Shown: one piece after another, positions 29,194 to 39,100 of the stretch | How the letters are laid out: each line of letters opens with the position of its first letter | Numbering within the stretch: the first letter of the stretch is position 1 | Notes under the pieces: model-generated | What the model was told of the DNA's origin: nothing | Databases searched by the model: none | What the model saw: the letters and a program-made list of their open reading frames with translations, nothing else | Made by a program: the position numbers and the translations under genes | Assembly (NCBI RefSeq): GCF_039544265.1 | Contig: NZ_BAABLI010000015.1 | Span: 62,001 to 126,000, forward strand | Direction of reading: 5' to 3' | DNA from: Corallincola platygyrae | GTDB lineage: Bacteria > Pseudomonadota > Gammaproteobacteria > Enterobacterales > Neiellaceae | Length of the DNA stretch: 64,000 nucleotides

Positions 29194-29219
29194 CGCCCTG
29201 CTTTTGAGTTAGCAGGGCG
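29194..29219 (-). terminator. terminator at the end of the Tad/Rhs gene run
   Basis: A nine-base-pair stem (CGCCCTGCT with AGCAGGGCG) and an eight-base loop, followed on the minus strand by TAACCTTTTCCTTTC. It lies 9 bp past the stop of the last gene in the minus-strand run. Confidence 0.75.
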
Positions 29220-29228
29220 CAGTGAAGG

Positions 29229-31166
29229 TTAGTACGTAAATGGCACAACCAGTGCCGTTGCAACGGTGTTTAGCTGTTCGCCTTCTCTATGGTGTCGCTG
29301 AAAGCTATATACAGCGCCATATCCAGATACCTGTGCAGGTATCATGTCCAGAAATGGGACTTCCCCAGCAGAAAAGTCAAATTCTTGCTGCGGTAGTTCG
29401 ATGTCTGTGGATTTAATTACTCTGCCATCTAAGCCAACTTCTAAAAGTTTTAGAGTGAAGTTGATTTGCGTATCAAGGAAGTTATCCGCATCTTCGTTTT
29501 CTTCAGTCGTTGTTTGACTATCGACCCAAGTGACTACTACACGTCCATCAACTGCCTGGCCCAGCTGGTAGCTTTCAGATTGACCAAGTGAGGCGATCTG
29601 CGTCCAGTCAGAACCGTTAAAGCGGCTTAAATAATAATTAAATACGCTAGGGTCGTCGGTCGGTTTTTGGATCACTGCAAAAAAGTTGTTGGCATCCACA
29701 ATATAGTGGCCTGCCAGTGTGCCATCGCTAATTGTGGCAACGGTTTTTTGGTTAAGCGCAGCGTCTACAACACACAGTGATTTGTTATCGAAGGCGGTAA
29801 TGACAAACCCGTAGTTATTGCGTTCGAGAGTAAAACTGCAAGGTGTAGAAAGATAGCTATCATCTGTCAGTGATACATTCCTGTTTAGCTGCAGAGACGA
29901 GGTTAATTCACCTGTAAGGTCGTATTTTCTAAGCTCGTTATCCAATTTGAAATCGTTGTTGATGTTGCTGTGCAGCATGGCGATATGCGTATCGTCTGCA
30001 GCAGCCACTAAGCCTGATGACATTTCCGAGTATTGAGTTAACTCCCCTTGATACGCCAATGACAACTCCCCATCCCAATTCAATTTGCGGTAGGTTGTTT
30101 CGTAACCTGCGGGGTCTTCTCCTGTAGTAGTACCAATGCTGCCGACAATAGATAACCCTTTGGCTGTATCAAGACTAAGGGCATCTGGTTGGTACTCATA
30201 GCCGCTGTCATCCTGCATGCCTCTGATTTCACCGTATGGCATCAAAAGGTCGACTTCCCCATTGAAACCGTAGTACTCGACAAACCCTTTAATTAGGTCG
30301 CCGGGCATAGAGACACCCATAAAACCGTGTTCAGGATGGTAGTTTACGTGAAGTAACAGGCTGGCGCTGTATGGATCATCTTGATCGAATGCACGATCGA
30401 ACAACGTATATTCTTGCGGCGTTGTGCTTGCAATGATGGACTCGGTAACGGGTGAAAGCCCCATCACGATGTAACTCCCATCTTGCTCTACTACTACCAT
30501 TTCACTCCACAATGGAGTTTGGTTCTGATCGATAATGTCGGCTTCTTCGGCCGCGATCGCGGTCAGCATCGCATCTGCTTTTGTCGACAGTGCAGCGCTA
30601 TCGTCTAACACCTCTTCAAGCGTCATGATAGGCATGAGTGCCTTGGCTATTGCGCTGAGTCGGGCGTCATCAGCGGCAATATAGTCTGTATTCAAATCAC
30701 AATTAGACTGACCTATCCAATGGCAGACTTGTTCTCTGGCGGTCTGCTTCTCTTCACCGGCTCTTTGATACAATACCTCCAGCGTGGAGTAGGGAGAGAC
30801 CAACGACACATCTAGATTGCTGACCAGTAATAGATCGTTCTCGAACGTCTTTGAATAGGTAACATCAACCGTGGTACCCGCATGAATTTTTGCTGCCAGT
30901 AGGGTGGTGGTTGGCAGTTCATAGTCGGTCTTGATGGTAACTAGGCCGTGGCTGTCAGACTTTTCAGAAGGCTCGCCGCTGTCTTGCTGAAGATCACCAT
31001 TAAGATCAAGCCAGCCAGTGGCATCTTTCAAGTAGCCGTCAATGACCGTGAATTGCGTGGTTACCTCAGGGGTTTCAGGTGTGCTGCCTCCTCCTGAGCC
31101 ACCACAGCCTGCAAGAATGCAAGCAGAGATAATGGTTGTTGCTATTGATGAATGTTTAAACTGCAC
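29229..31166 (-). CDS. large lipoprotein of unknown function
   Basis: A 645-residue lipoprotein whose signal ends in LAGC, followed by a Gly/Ser/Thr linker. The N-terminal part has an EF-hand-like acidic phrase WLDLNGDLQQDSGEPS within a short carboxypeptidase-regulatory-like segment, a common opening for gammaproteobacterial surface lipoproteins. The rest is beta-rich with no family I can name. The start is a GTG with AGGA nine bases upstream. It is the last gene before a terminator and lies 114 bp after the VWA gene, so it may be the tail of the Tad/Rhs transcript or a separate unit. Confidence 0.7.
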   Translation of the reverse strand: MQFKHSSIATTIISACILAGCGGSGGGSTPETPEVTTQFTVIDGYLKDATGWLDLNGDLQQDSGEPSEKSDSHGLVTIKTDYELPTTTLLAAKIHAGTTVDVTYSKTFENDLLLVSNLDVSLVSPYSTLEVLYQRAGEEKQTAREQVCHWIGQSNCDLNTDYIAADDARLSAIAKALMPIMTLEEVLDDSAALSTKADAMLTAIAAEEADIIDQNQTPLWSEMVVVEQDGSYIVMGLSPVTESIIASTTPQEYTLFDRAFDQDDPYSASLLLHVNYHPEHGFMGVSMPGDLIKGFVEYYGFNGEVDLLMPYGEIRGMQDDSGYEYQPDALSLDTAKGLSIVGSIGTTTGEDPAGYETTYRKLNWDGELSLAYQGELTQYSEMSSGLVAAADDTHIAMLHSNINNDFKLDNELRKYDLTGELTSSLQLNRNVSLTDDSYLSTPCSFTLERNNYGFVITAFDNKSLCVVDAALNQKTVATISDGTLAGHYIVDANNFFAVIQKPTDDPSVFNYYLSRFNGSDWTQIASLGQSESYQLGQAVDGRVVVTWVDSQTTTEENEDADNFLDTQINFTLKLLEVGLDGRVIKSTDIELPQQEFDFSAGEVPFLDMIPAQVSGYGAVYSFQRHHREGEQLNTVATALVVPFTY

Positions 31167-31238
31167 TTAGATGTTTCCTTACGTGTAAAGATATGTACTT
31201 TTAAAAAATTGGAAAAAGTGTTGCTTAGCTTGATGCAA

Positions 31239-31268
31239 CCCCGCTCCGAGATGATTCGGAAAGCGGGG
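31239..31268 (-). terminator. hairpin between VWA gene and last lipoprotein gene
   Basis: CCCCGCT and AGCGGGG pair, with an inner CCGA/TCGG pairing. It sits 12 bp past the VWA-gene stop, but no T-tract follows on the minus strand, so termination may be partial. Confidence 0.4.
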
Positions 31269-31280
31269 ATTCCAGTTAGG

Positions 31281-34200
31281 TTAGCGCTGTCGTGTGGTTC
31301 TTGTTAGGCAAAGCCCGACCAACCAAAGAAGGCTTATCCAGCCAAGCGAACCGCCTCCACCAGACGACTTATCCACTTCTGCTTCAGTTGTTTTCACTTC
31401 CACATCAAATGCAGTAAATCCGCCTTTATTGTCGGTAACAATGACTCTGAAATGATCGACCCCCAGATGTCCTTCCGGTGGCGTGTAAACTGCATTTTGA
31501 TGGCCAGAACGAGAGATGCTTGCACCTTTGACGGAGTGGTCACTGACGGAAACGATGGCCACAGTGTCGCCATCTTCATCACTCACTTGGTTCATCAGGT
31601 CAATGGTTAAACTTGCGCCCTGTTCTACTGTGTGGGGAGCAACATAAATGCGGGGTTTATTGTTGCCCATGGCTAAGAAGCCTTTATGGCTTGTGTTCTC
31701 TACACTGACAATGGCATAGCCGTTTTCAAATTGTGCGGTTTCATCTTTTTGCCAGCTTTGTGATGCTTCATCAAATACAAAGTAGGCTGAGGGATAGATG
31801 CGCTTATTGTAGAAAATGGTGAGCTGCTCTATCGGTTGTTCAGTTTGCATGTCAACAAACCCAAAAGGCGCATCCGCCAAATCGACCGGCAATGACTCAT
31901 CAACAAATGTTTTGGTGGCAAATTGAACAAATTGGTTTTCTGGGGCGATCACATAGCTAAAACTAATGGCGCCTGTTATTGGCAATGAAACGACATTTGC
32001 CTGTTCAGCATCGAGAATCGTGTCTTTGTTACCATCCGCGAACAAATTTTCCAGTCTGTCGGGAACAGAATCTCCGTCACTATCCTGCACAGCGACGGGG
32101 GCATTGAAAATTCCATGGTTGGTCTGCGAGGGATCAGCCTGGTTAGCTGCTCGCAATATCACGCGGTATTTGTCGGTTGCTGCCGCTGACTGTGATAAAG
32201 GTACATCAACGTGTACCGTTTTTTCTTCACCAGCTTCCAGTGTCAACTCGGTATCGGTCAAGCTGATTTCGGTACCGTCCTGCAAACGAGCATTTAGCGT
32301 TAGCGACTGTGTTTCGCCATGATTCTTAACGATGAAATCGACTTTGGTTGTGACGCCTGGGATAAACACCACGGGGCGAGAATAGACTGGCTTAACAGAC
32401 ACTGTTTGCGGCGAGTACAGGCTGCGATAGGTACGTTCAAACGCATGCCCAGCTTGCGTGACACCGCTGATGACGGCCTTGAAAGCCGTCGTAGGTATCT
32501 CCACCTCACCAACATAGCGGGTTGCATTCGCACCTGTTTCCACAGCCTCAATTTTTGCGGTTTGCAAGTGTTGACCTTGCTGGTCAACAAGTTCAACGTT
32601 GGCCTGGTCAATAGCGCCTGCAAGGTGCAGTGTCAGTATTTGGTTTTTACCGGCAATGGGTTGACCGGAAATGGCGTAAAGGCCCTCATGTGCGGCCCTG
32701 CCTTTAAGCTCTTTGAAACCAAACTCAATCGTATGCACCGCCGTGCTGGCGTGAACATCCAACGTATAACTCTGCCCATCTTCTCCTTCAACAACGGCCT
32801 GCCATTCGCCAGGTACGGGATCTGATATCACCCAGCTTTGACTGCGCTCAGTTCCGCGGATTTGCAGGCGCGGATCGAAGGTTGGCACCTCCGAACCATC
32901 CGGCCGATATAGGCGCAGGGTGCCAATAGGGTTCATATTGATGTGGAGCATGAGTTGGTTAGTCTGCTCATCTACCTTAACGGTATGTGTATTTGGCAAT
33001 GTTGCGGTTTTTGGCTCTGCCATCCGGGTTTGTGCTGATAGATCCGCGTTTGCATAGGAGGATATGGTTGCGGCTATCTGCACCAGCTTGGCAAACATGT
33101 CGCCACCGTCACCAAAGTTAGGGTTAACATAACTGAAGGTCTGTTCGGCACTCGCAGCGGAGTAGTCGTAAGGGTAAACCAGCCCTTGGGTTTCATTTGC
33201 GATGGTGGTGTACGTGCTGTCTTCAGTAAAGGCGAGGAAAAAATTAATGCGAATGTTTTTCTCTTTAGCCAGACTAATTACATCCTGCAACAGGTCTGTA
33301 TGTTTGGTATCGGCATCTGTGTATAGATACAGCTCTGTGCCGGGTGTGGCTTCATTTACCAACACCAGCAGCGCATCTAATGCGCTTTCTGGCGCATCAA
33401 AACCATCGTCCGGAACGCCCTGCTGTATTCGGTTGATATGAGAGAGCATGGTCTGATTGGTATAGGCTGTTTCAACGGTGGCTACTGCCTCACCGAATGA
33501 CACCTGGTAATAGTCTGTAATACCCCTTTGTGCTTGGATCGCACCCACCGCGTCACGCATACCGTTTTGAATGCCAGTAATGGTTGGCCCCATACTGGTG
33601 GTGGTGTCAACGGCAAAAGCTATTTTGCCTCCAACCCCCATAAATCGTGCAACATTGTTTACCCGTTGCGCCTGTGAAAGGGTTTCATCCTCAAACACAG
33701 CAGTAATAATATCGTTGACGTAGGCGCGGGTATGAATGGTCGCAACGTTGATCGCTTCCATATGATACGCCTGGCCCGGTGTGTCTTTGTTTAATCCTGT
33801 TCCATCGCCGCCATGTTCACATTTATAGGGCTGCGGGTCGGTCTGGCCCATGGTGTAACCATTAAAATACCCTGTGGTAACAACATTAAGGCCACGGGGG
33901 CCCAAGGTTAGGTTGGGCAATGGGCCATCATCAACCTGCCAACCCGTTTCCCACTCGCAGGTTTTATAATGTGCTTCGTCTGGTGCTTGTTCCCAACCAT
34001 CTTGTGCATCGGCATATGGATTATCGTCTGTCGGGTAGGTCAGTTCAGTAAAAATATCCTGATTCCGATGCCCCAGATTGACCCAGTTTGAATGGGCATA
34101 AAAATCCTGCAGTGTGTGCAGCGCCCTGCCGAGTTTTTGCCTGGCGGCGACGAGATCCGGCTCATTGGACGACAGTTCCTCTACGATATCCCCTCTGAAT

Positions 34201-34520
34201 TCAATTAGTCGCTGACTGCACCCATCTCGGCCACCAATCATTTCATCGTCACAATGGGCCGGACCATGGAAAAACTCGCCGGTTAAGTCATCAACGTGGG
34301 CGTTTGCCGCTTGAATTTCAGCTATCACCGCTGCTGAAAAAGCCAAATCGTGCCCTTCTATGTCCAATGAGGTCAGCGCATCTGCGGTCACCGTCAGGTG
34401 GTTGGTTCGGACATCTTGCCAGAGGTATCCCTTGCTCTCTGACGGCTTAAACGCATTTGCGGAAAATGCGAATGTACTAATTAATAGTGCTATCTGTAGA
34501 TTGCTGGTAACAACGCGCAT
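31281..34520 (-). CDS. secreted VWA protein with GlyGly-CTERM-like tail
   Basis: A 1079-residue exported protein. After a signal peptide (to about residue 23) comes a helical region with LHTLQDFYAHSNW (near residues 132-145), as in Het-C/VWA7-like proteins. A von Willebrand A domain follows with a metal-site phrase VDTTTSMG, then several beta-sandwich domains and a calcium-type DSDGDSVPDRLENLF repeat near residue 810. The C-terminus reads SGGGGSLGWISLLWLVGL and a basic tail, the layout of GlyGly-CTERM sorting signals (rhombosortase and type II secretion). Its stop is two bases from the next upstream gene's product region, indicating a shared transcript with the propeller and Rhs genes. Likely an adhesin or matrix protein. 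Confidence 0.78.
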   Translation of the reverse strand: MRVVTSNLQIALLISTFAFSANAFKPSESKGYLWQDVRTNHLTVTADALTSLDIEGHDLAFSAAVIAEIQAANAHVDDLTGEFFHGPAHCDDEMIGGRDGCSQRLIEFRGDIVEELSSNEPDLVAARQKLGRALHTLQDFYAHSNWVNLGHRNQDIFTELTYPTDDNPYADAQDGWEQAPDEAHYKTCEWETGWQVDDGPLPNLTLGPRGLNVVTTGYFNGYTMGQTDPQPYKCEHGGDGTGLNKDTPGQAYHMEAINVATIHTRAYVNDIITAVFEDETLSQAQRVNNVARFMGVGGKIAFAVDTTTSMGPTITGIQNGMRDAVGAIQAQRGITDYYQVSFGEAVATVETAYTNQTMLSHINRIQQGVPDDGFDAPESALDALLVLVNEATPGTELYLYTDADTKHTDLLQDVISLAKEKNIRINFFLAFTEDSTYTTIANETQGLVYPYDYSAASAEQTFSYVNPNFGDGGDMFAKLVQIAATISSYANADLSAQTRMAEPKTATLPNTHTVKVDEQTNQLMLHINMNPIGTLRLYRPDGSEVPTFDPRLQIRGTERSQSWVISDPVPGEWQAVVEGEDGQSYTLDVHASTAVHTIEFGFKELKGRAAHEGLYAISGQPIAGKNQILTLHLAGAIDQANVELVDQQGQHLQTAKIEAVETGANATRYVGEVEIPTTAFKAVISGVTQAGHAFERTYRSLYSPQTVSVKPVYSRPVVFIPGVTTKVDFIVKNHGETQSLTLNARLQDGTEISLTDTELTLEAGEEKTVHVDVPLSQSAAATDKYRVILRAANQADPSQTNHGIFNAPVAVQDSDGDSVPDRLENLFADGNKDTILDAEQANVVSLPITGAISFSYVIAPENQFVQFATKTFVDESLPVDLADAPFGFVDMQTEQPIEQLTIFYNKRIYPSAYFVFDEASQSWQKDETAQFENGYAIVSVENTSHKGFLAMGNNKPRIYVAPHTVEQGASLTIDLMNQVSDEDGDTVAIVSVSDHSVKGASISRSGHQNAVYTPPEGHLGVDHFRVIVTDNKGGFTAFDVEVKTTEAEVDKSSGGGGSLGWISLLWLVGLCLTRTTRQR

Positions 34521-34522
34521 CG

Positions 34523-35611
34523 CTATGGTTCCTGGAGTATTTTTATAAATTTAACGCAGCGTTCGTCGTAACGTTCGCCGTAGCTATCAACAAGGGTGAT
34601 AATGCTGCCATCCGTTGCGACAGCGAGACTGTTGCCTTGCCAGAAATAAGCATGTTCAAACCCTTTGATGGAACTTATTTCGCTTTTAATTTCGTCTGAT
34701 TTCCCCGACAGATAAATGGTGTCATTTAAGACATCAAACGAAGAAATAAAGCCCGTATTATTTGTTAATGCTGCCCAGTGTCTGCCGGAGGTTTGTTGCA
34801 CCTTATTTAGCGTATTTTTATTGGTGTCAAATACCAGCAGGCCGGATTGTCCTGAGGCGATATAGAGGTAGCGGCTATCGGCACTAAAACGCCCCTCTTT
34901 AAAATTGGCGGATGTTTTCCAGCTGCCACGGTTATAAAATGGCTTGGTAGTATTGTCCAGACGGGTGATCTTTTGTTTGTCCGAGATGTCGGTGAGTATC
35001 AATGGCGAATCTAAAATTGAGCCGTAGGCTAATTTATTTCCGTCGGGAGAAATGACGATTTGTGATGGATGTTTTACACCGTCTAACTCTTTAATAAACG
35101 TTAATGTATCACCCTCTATTCCAAACAGGCTTAATCCGTCACATCTTTTGTTTTTATAACAACCTGAAGCATAGAGGTATTTATCATCGGCGGTTATGGC
35201 AAATGCCAATGGCTCCATGAACTTGGTGCTTGATAGCTGATGGATGTTTTCTGGGTTGCGAACATCATAGATAAGTAAGCTATCTTGGACCGTCATATAC
35301 AGCTTATCCGCTGCATGGTTTAATTTGTATTCCCGAATGTTTGCTTTTTTTTGATTGCTGGTGACTGAGATGATGTCGCTGATTTTGGGTTGGGTAATAT
35401 CACGAATGTCAACCACGTAGATCTTGTGCTTCTGACCGCGATGGTGATCCATAAGGAGTACATACTGGTTATTATGAATAAACAGAGGTTTACCCTGCAC
35501 CCAAGATATTTCTTTAAGGCACCCCACCTGTTCTTCTTTTGGGAAATCAGCCCAAGCACTCCTTGTGTTAATAAGAAGTACTATCGCTACAATATAAAAT
35601 ACTATCTTCAT
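34523..35611 (-). CDS. exported beta-propeller-like protein
   Basis: A 362-residue protein with a signal peptide ending near SAWA (residue 21) and six or seven short repeats of propeller type, for example IYVVDIRDITQPK, LLIYDVRNPENIHQ, LLVFDTNKNTLNK and SPDGNKLAYG. Such folds bind ligands or partners rather than pointing to one reaction. Its ATG follows the lipoprotein stop by two bases, so it is translationally coupled to the gene beside the Rhs toxin. It could help neutralise or display the toxin, but no function is demonstrated. Confidence 0.7.
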   Translation of the reverse strand: MKIVFYIVAIVLLINTRSAWADFPKEEQVGCLKEISWVQGKPLFIHNNQYVLLMDHHRGQKHKIYVVDIRDITQPKISDIISVTSNQKKANIREYKLNHAADKLYMTVQDSLLIYDVRNPENIHQLSSTKFMEPLAFAITADDKYLYASGCYKNKRCDGLSLFGIEGDTLTFIKELDGVKHPSQIVISPDGNKLAYGSILDSPLILTDISDKQKITRLDNTTKPFYNRGSWKTSANFKEGRFSADSRYLYIASGQSGLLVFDTNKNTLNKVQQTSGRHWAALTNNTGFISSFDVLNDTIYLSGKSDEIKSEISSIKGFEHAYFWQGNSLAVATDGSIITLVDSYGERYDERCVKFIKILQEP

Positions 35612-35613
35612 TT

Positions 35614-36135
35614 TTACATATATGGATTGGTAGAAGAGTTATAAATTTCAACTTCGACATGGTCATCTTTGAAAACAAATAACATATTTGAGAGGAAGTA
35701 ACTGCCCGCTCTATTAGGGTTTCTAGTGCCGGCTCGCTGAAACTCTTTTGAATTTTTTATCGCCTCCATATCAAGCTCTTGTCGAAATATAGCGGCGTCA
35801 ATGGGAACCCATCGACAACCGCGCTTCCGCGTCTTATATATATGTTTGCAATCATGCAGTTCAGCTAGCTGCCAAACTATCTCTAGTTTGTCTGGCAGCT
35901 TTTTTGACTTAAGCCATAGCAGGCTAACCCAATCAGGTTGAGAAACCGTGCCAGCTATTCCCGGCCTTATTTCGAATTGAGGCTGCATTATCTCATTGCC
36001 ATTGTCTGTATTTAGCTCAGTGACAATAACACCATAGCCTGCAGGCGAGAGATTTAGCCCATACAATCTGGTATTTTTACTGCCCGAACAAGCCGCTAAT
36101 AAGGTAACTAATAAAAGCGTGAGTATGGTTTTCAT
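35614..36135 (-). CDS. small lipoprotein, candidate immunity protein for the Rhs lipase
   Basis: A 173-residue lipoprotein (signal ending LLAAC, then SGS). I do not recognise a family. It begins 11 bp after the Rhs-DUF2235 stop on the same strand. Immunity proteins for Tle-type phospholipases are often small periplasmic or lipidated proteins encoded right next to the effector, because these toxins attack membranes from the periplasm. Position, size and lipidation fit that role; sequence evidence for it is lacking. This stretch looks more A/T-rich than the rest of the run, which would fit acquisition with the toxin tip. Confidence 0.6.
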   Translation of the reverse strand: MKTILTLLLVTLLAACSGSKNTRLYGLNLSPAGYGVIVTELNTDNGNEIMQPQFEIRPGIAGTVSQPDWVSLLWLKSKKLPDKLEIVWQLAELHDCKHIYKTRKRGCRWVPIDAAIFRQELDMEAIKNSKEFQRAGTRNPNRAGSYFLSNMLFVFKDDHVEVEIYNSSTNPYM

Positions 36136-36146
36136 TTCATATCGCC

Positions 36147-39100
36147 TTAGGTTGGATCGTCAGCCAGAATAGGAGAGGCCTCGCTGCGGTCAATTGTCAC
36201 ATTCAGCCCATAATTGTTTTGTAGCCACTGGCTGTATGCATCGCCGTTAACCAAACCGATACGGCTTTTCTCTCCAGAGACATCCCAGCCCTCAACCATA
36301 TCGCAGCCAAATACTCCACAGTCCTCCACCATGTAATGATCGTCGTAGAATTGCTGACTTTGCGCGTGAGTCATACTGCCGCTGTTTCTGGGCCCGCTAA
36401 AGGCGTCTCTTTGCGAGACAGAGCTACCATCCAGGTACTTCAGGTTTCGACCTCGCATATAGATCGGCAGCGCATTCAGACTGGTGTGCACGATGGGGTT
36501 GGTAACCTCCATTAGGCTTTCAGTGCTAAGGTATTGCCTGTTGAGTGTAGGTACGCCCGCTTGTTCCGCTTGTTGTACCATCCACATCAGGGCGGCGTCA
36601 GACAAATCACCATCGGGGTAGCCTCCGCCAACATCAGCATGGGCGCCAACAAACCCAAGTTCTATTCGGTTAGAAGAGTTTGATGTATTGGCAGATTGGT
36701 GAATGGACACGCCGTGGAAATCGTCCCTTTCTTCATCCATGGCTACGGCGTGGGCTGCATAGCCCACTGAGTCGGGGAGGCCCAGTCGCAGCTCCGACAG
36801 GTCATCACCCTGCCACTGGCCGAAATGTGACACCGTATCCCAAAGACCTGCAAAGCGCAGGTTTAGGCTGATCCCAAGATTACAGCTATCTCCCTGCATC
36901 AGTGCCTGAGCATTTTCCAGGCTATCAGCGGAGGCGCCTACAAAGTCGGTTTCAAAATCAGGGAACTCGAGCGATGTTGCCCCGTCAATAATGTCTTGTA
37001 CAATATTTAGGAAAACACGTGCGGATGTAGCACCTCGGCTAAACCCGACAACGTCAATATCTAAAACATCTGACGTTCGGCCTGCGTCACCAAGGGCATT
37101 GATGTGATCAACTAAATAGCCTGTCATATGGGCCACACGCTCTCCAAGCGTGTGACCAAACGCTAAATCTGTATTACCTCCCGATATGCCACTGGCGGCA
37201 TCCGTGGTGCCGACACCTGAGATGTAGTACCAGTGCCGCCCCGCCAATGTGGGCATTTCCGATGATGCTGCACGATAACTGTTTCTAAAGTGCACCACAT
37301 TACTGATTGTCGTTTTTGGCACCGCCGGGTCGTTATTATTCGTACCGTCAAAGGCAAATAGCAGTAGGCCTTGCGGATCGAAGAAGTGCACCGGATTGGA
37401 GGCTACGTAGGCAAAGGTGTTGATACCGCCCCTCAAACCCAATGGATCAGGAGAGGTATAACGCCCCATGGTGGGATCGTAGTAGCGATGAATGTTGTAA
37501 AACAGCCCTGATTCTTTGTCGGCGTATTGCCCCGGAAAGCGCAGGTTGACGTGATGATGGTAGCCGTCTTGATCTGGGTCTGAGTCTGCTTTGCCGTTGC
37601 CAAATGCATCGCTCTGCCATCGCCACACTGTTTGCTGCTTACTGTTGGTGGCGAGGCGTGGTGCCTGCAGATGATCGGTGTGCAGATAGAGTATAGCCGC
37701 TTCGGGTTGCTCACCCGCTCGGTTGAACTGTGCTATTGGCATATCGCCCAGCCAGACGTATTGTTTACTTAACGCGCCTTTAGGGGTAAGTGACCACTCA
37801 CCCAGCAATTGTCCGTTTCTATTGTAATAGAACAACTGATGATGCCATTCATCACCCTCTCGCCAGGATTTAACCTGACGTTGACCGAGCGCGTTATAGC
37901 TATAAGCGGTTTTTAACACTCCCTGATTAAATAAAGCGGCGGGTTTTCCGCTGATATTGTTGAGGAAGTGAAGGCCTCGGATCTTAGGTGCCGTTTCAGG
38001 ATCTGCAGACCCGCTTTGTTGGGTAACATGACTCTCTGTTTTCTCAACTAGCCCTGAAGGCTCTGCGTTTTCATTTGTCACGCCCATTAAGCGGTTGCTT
38101 TTTGCCTGATAACGATAGTTTAGATTTTGCTCAACGTCTCCAACGCGTACCTGGTGAGTTAAACGGTTGCCTGCAGGGTCATAGCTGTAGGCTAAATTCA
38201 GCTTGTCGTTGCTTTCTGAAAGCAGACGATCCAGTCCGTCATACTGATAATGGGTTGTGCTGTTGTCAGATTTAATGGCAGTAAGTGAGTTGCTATTATC
38301 AAATTGATAATGCCGCTGCCAGTGAGTATGTCCTTTGCGATCCGTCAGTTTGCTCTGGGTAAGCCTTCCATCCTTGTCGTAGGTGTGACTTGTTTTCAGG
38401 CCATTGCCATAGGTCCAAGCATATGGGCCAGCAAATGGGCGATAACGCACACTCTGAAGCAGGGTATCCTCAGGCTTTCCTGGTTGAGACTGCTGCATTG
38501 CCACCAATCGACCCTTGTCATAGGTGTAGCTGATTGCCAGGCCGTCGGGGTATATCATTTTCGCCAACTGATTGGCTTGGTTGTATTGGTATTGCAGACT
38601 AAAACGGTATTCTTTGTCAGCGACAGCGATAAGGCGACTGTCTCTGATGATATTTCCGAGTCGGTCATACCCGTAGTCAAATTGACCGGCACTATTGCTA
38701 ATATGGGTCAGGCGTCCGATGCCAGCGCCATGCTCAGGATCGGTTTGGTCATATCGATATTGGGTGTCCAGTTCATCTGTGACGTGATCTAACGCAATAC
38801 GACGATTTAGCATGTCGTAACGGTAAACAATCCCTGTCGTTGATGGGGCCGCCGTTATTTCTATCAGATTCCCTGCTGCATCATAGCGGTAATGCTGCGT
38901 GCCTTTGTCAGGGTTAATGGTTTGAATGGTTTCTCCAAAGCCATTGTGCATAAATGTGGTTTTCGCGCCATTTGGTGCTTTGACGACGGATAACCTCTGC
39001 TGCCCATCGTATGTGAATTCGGTGATACCACCCTCTGGATCCTGATAGCGGACAAGTTGACCCAGCAAGTCATAGTTGAACTGGCTCAGTAGCGTTTGTT

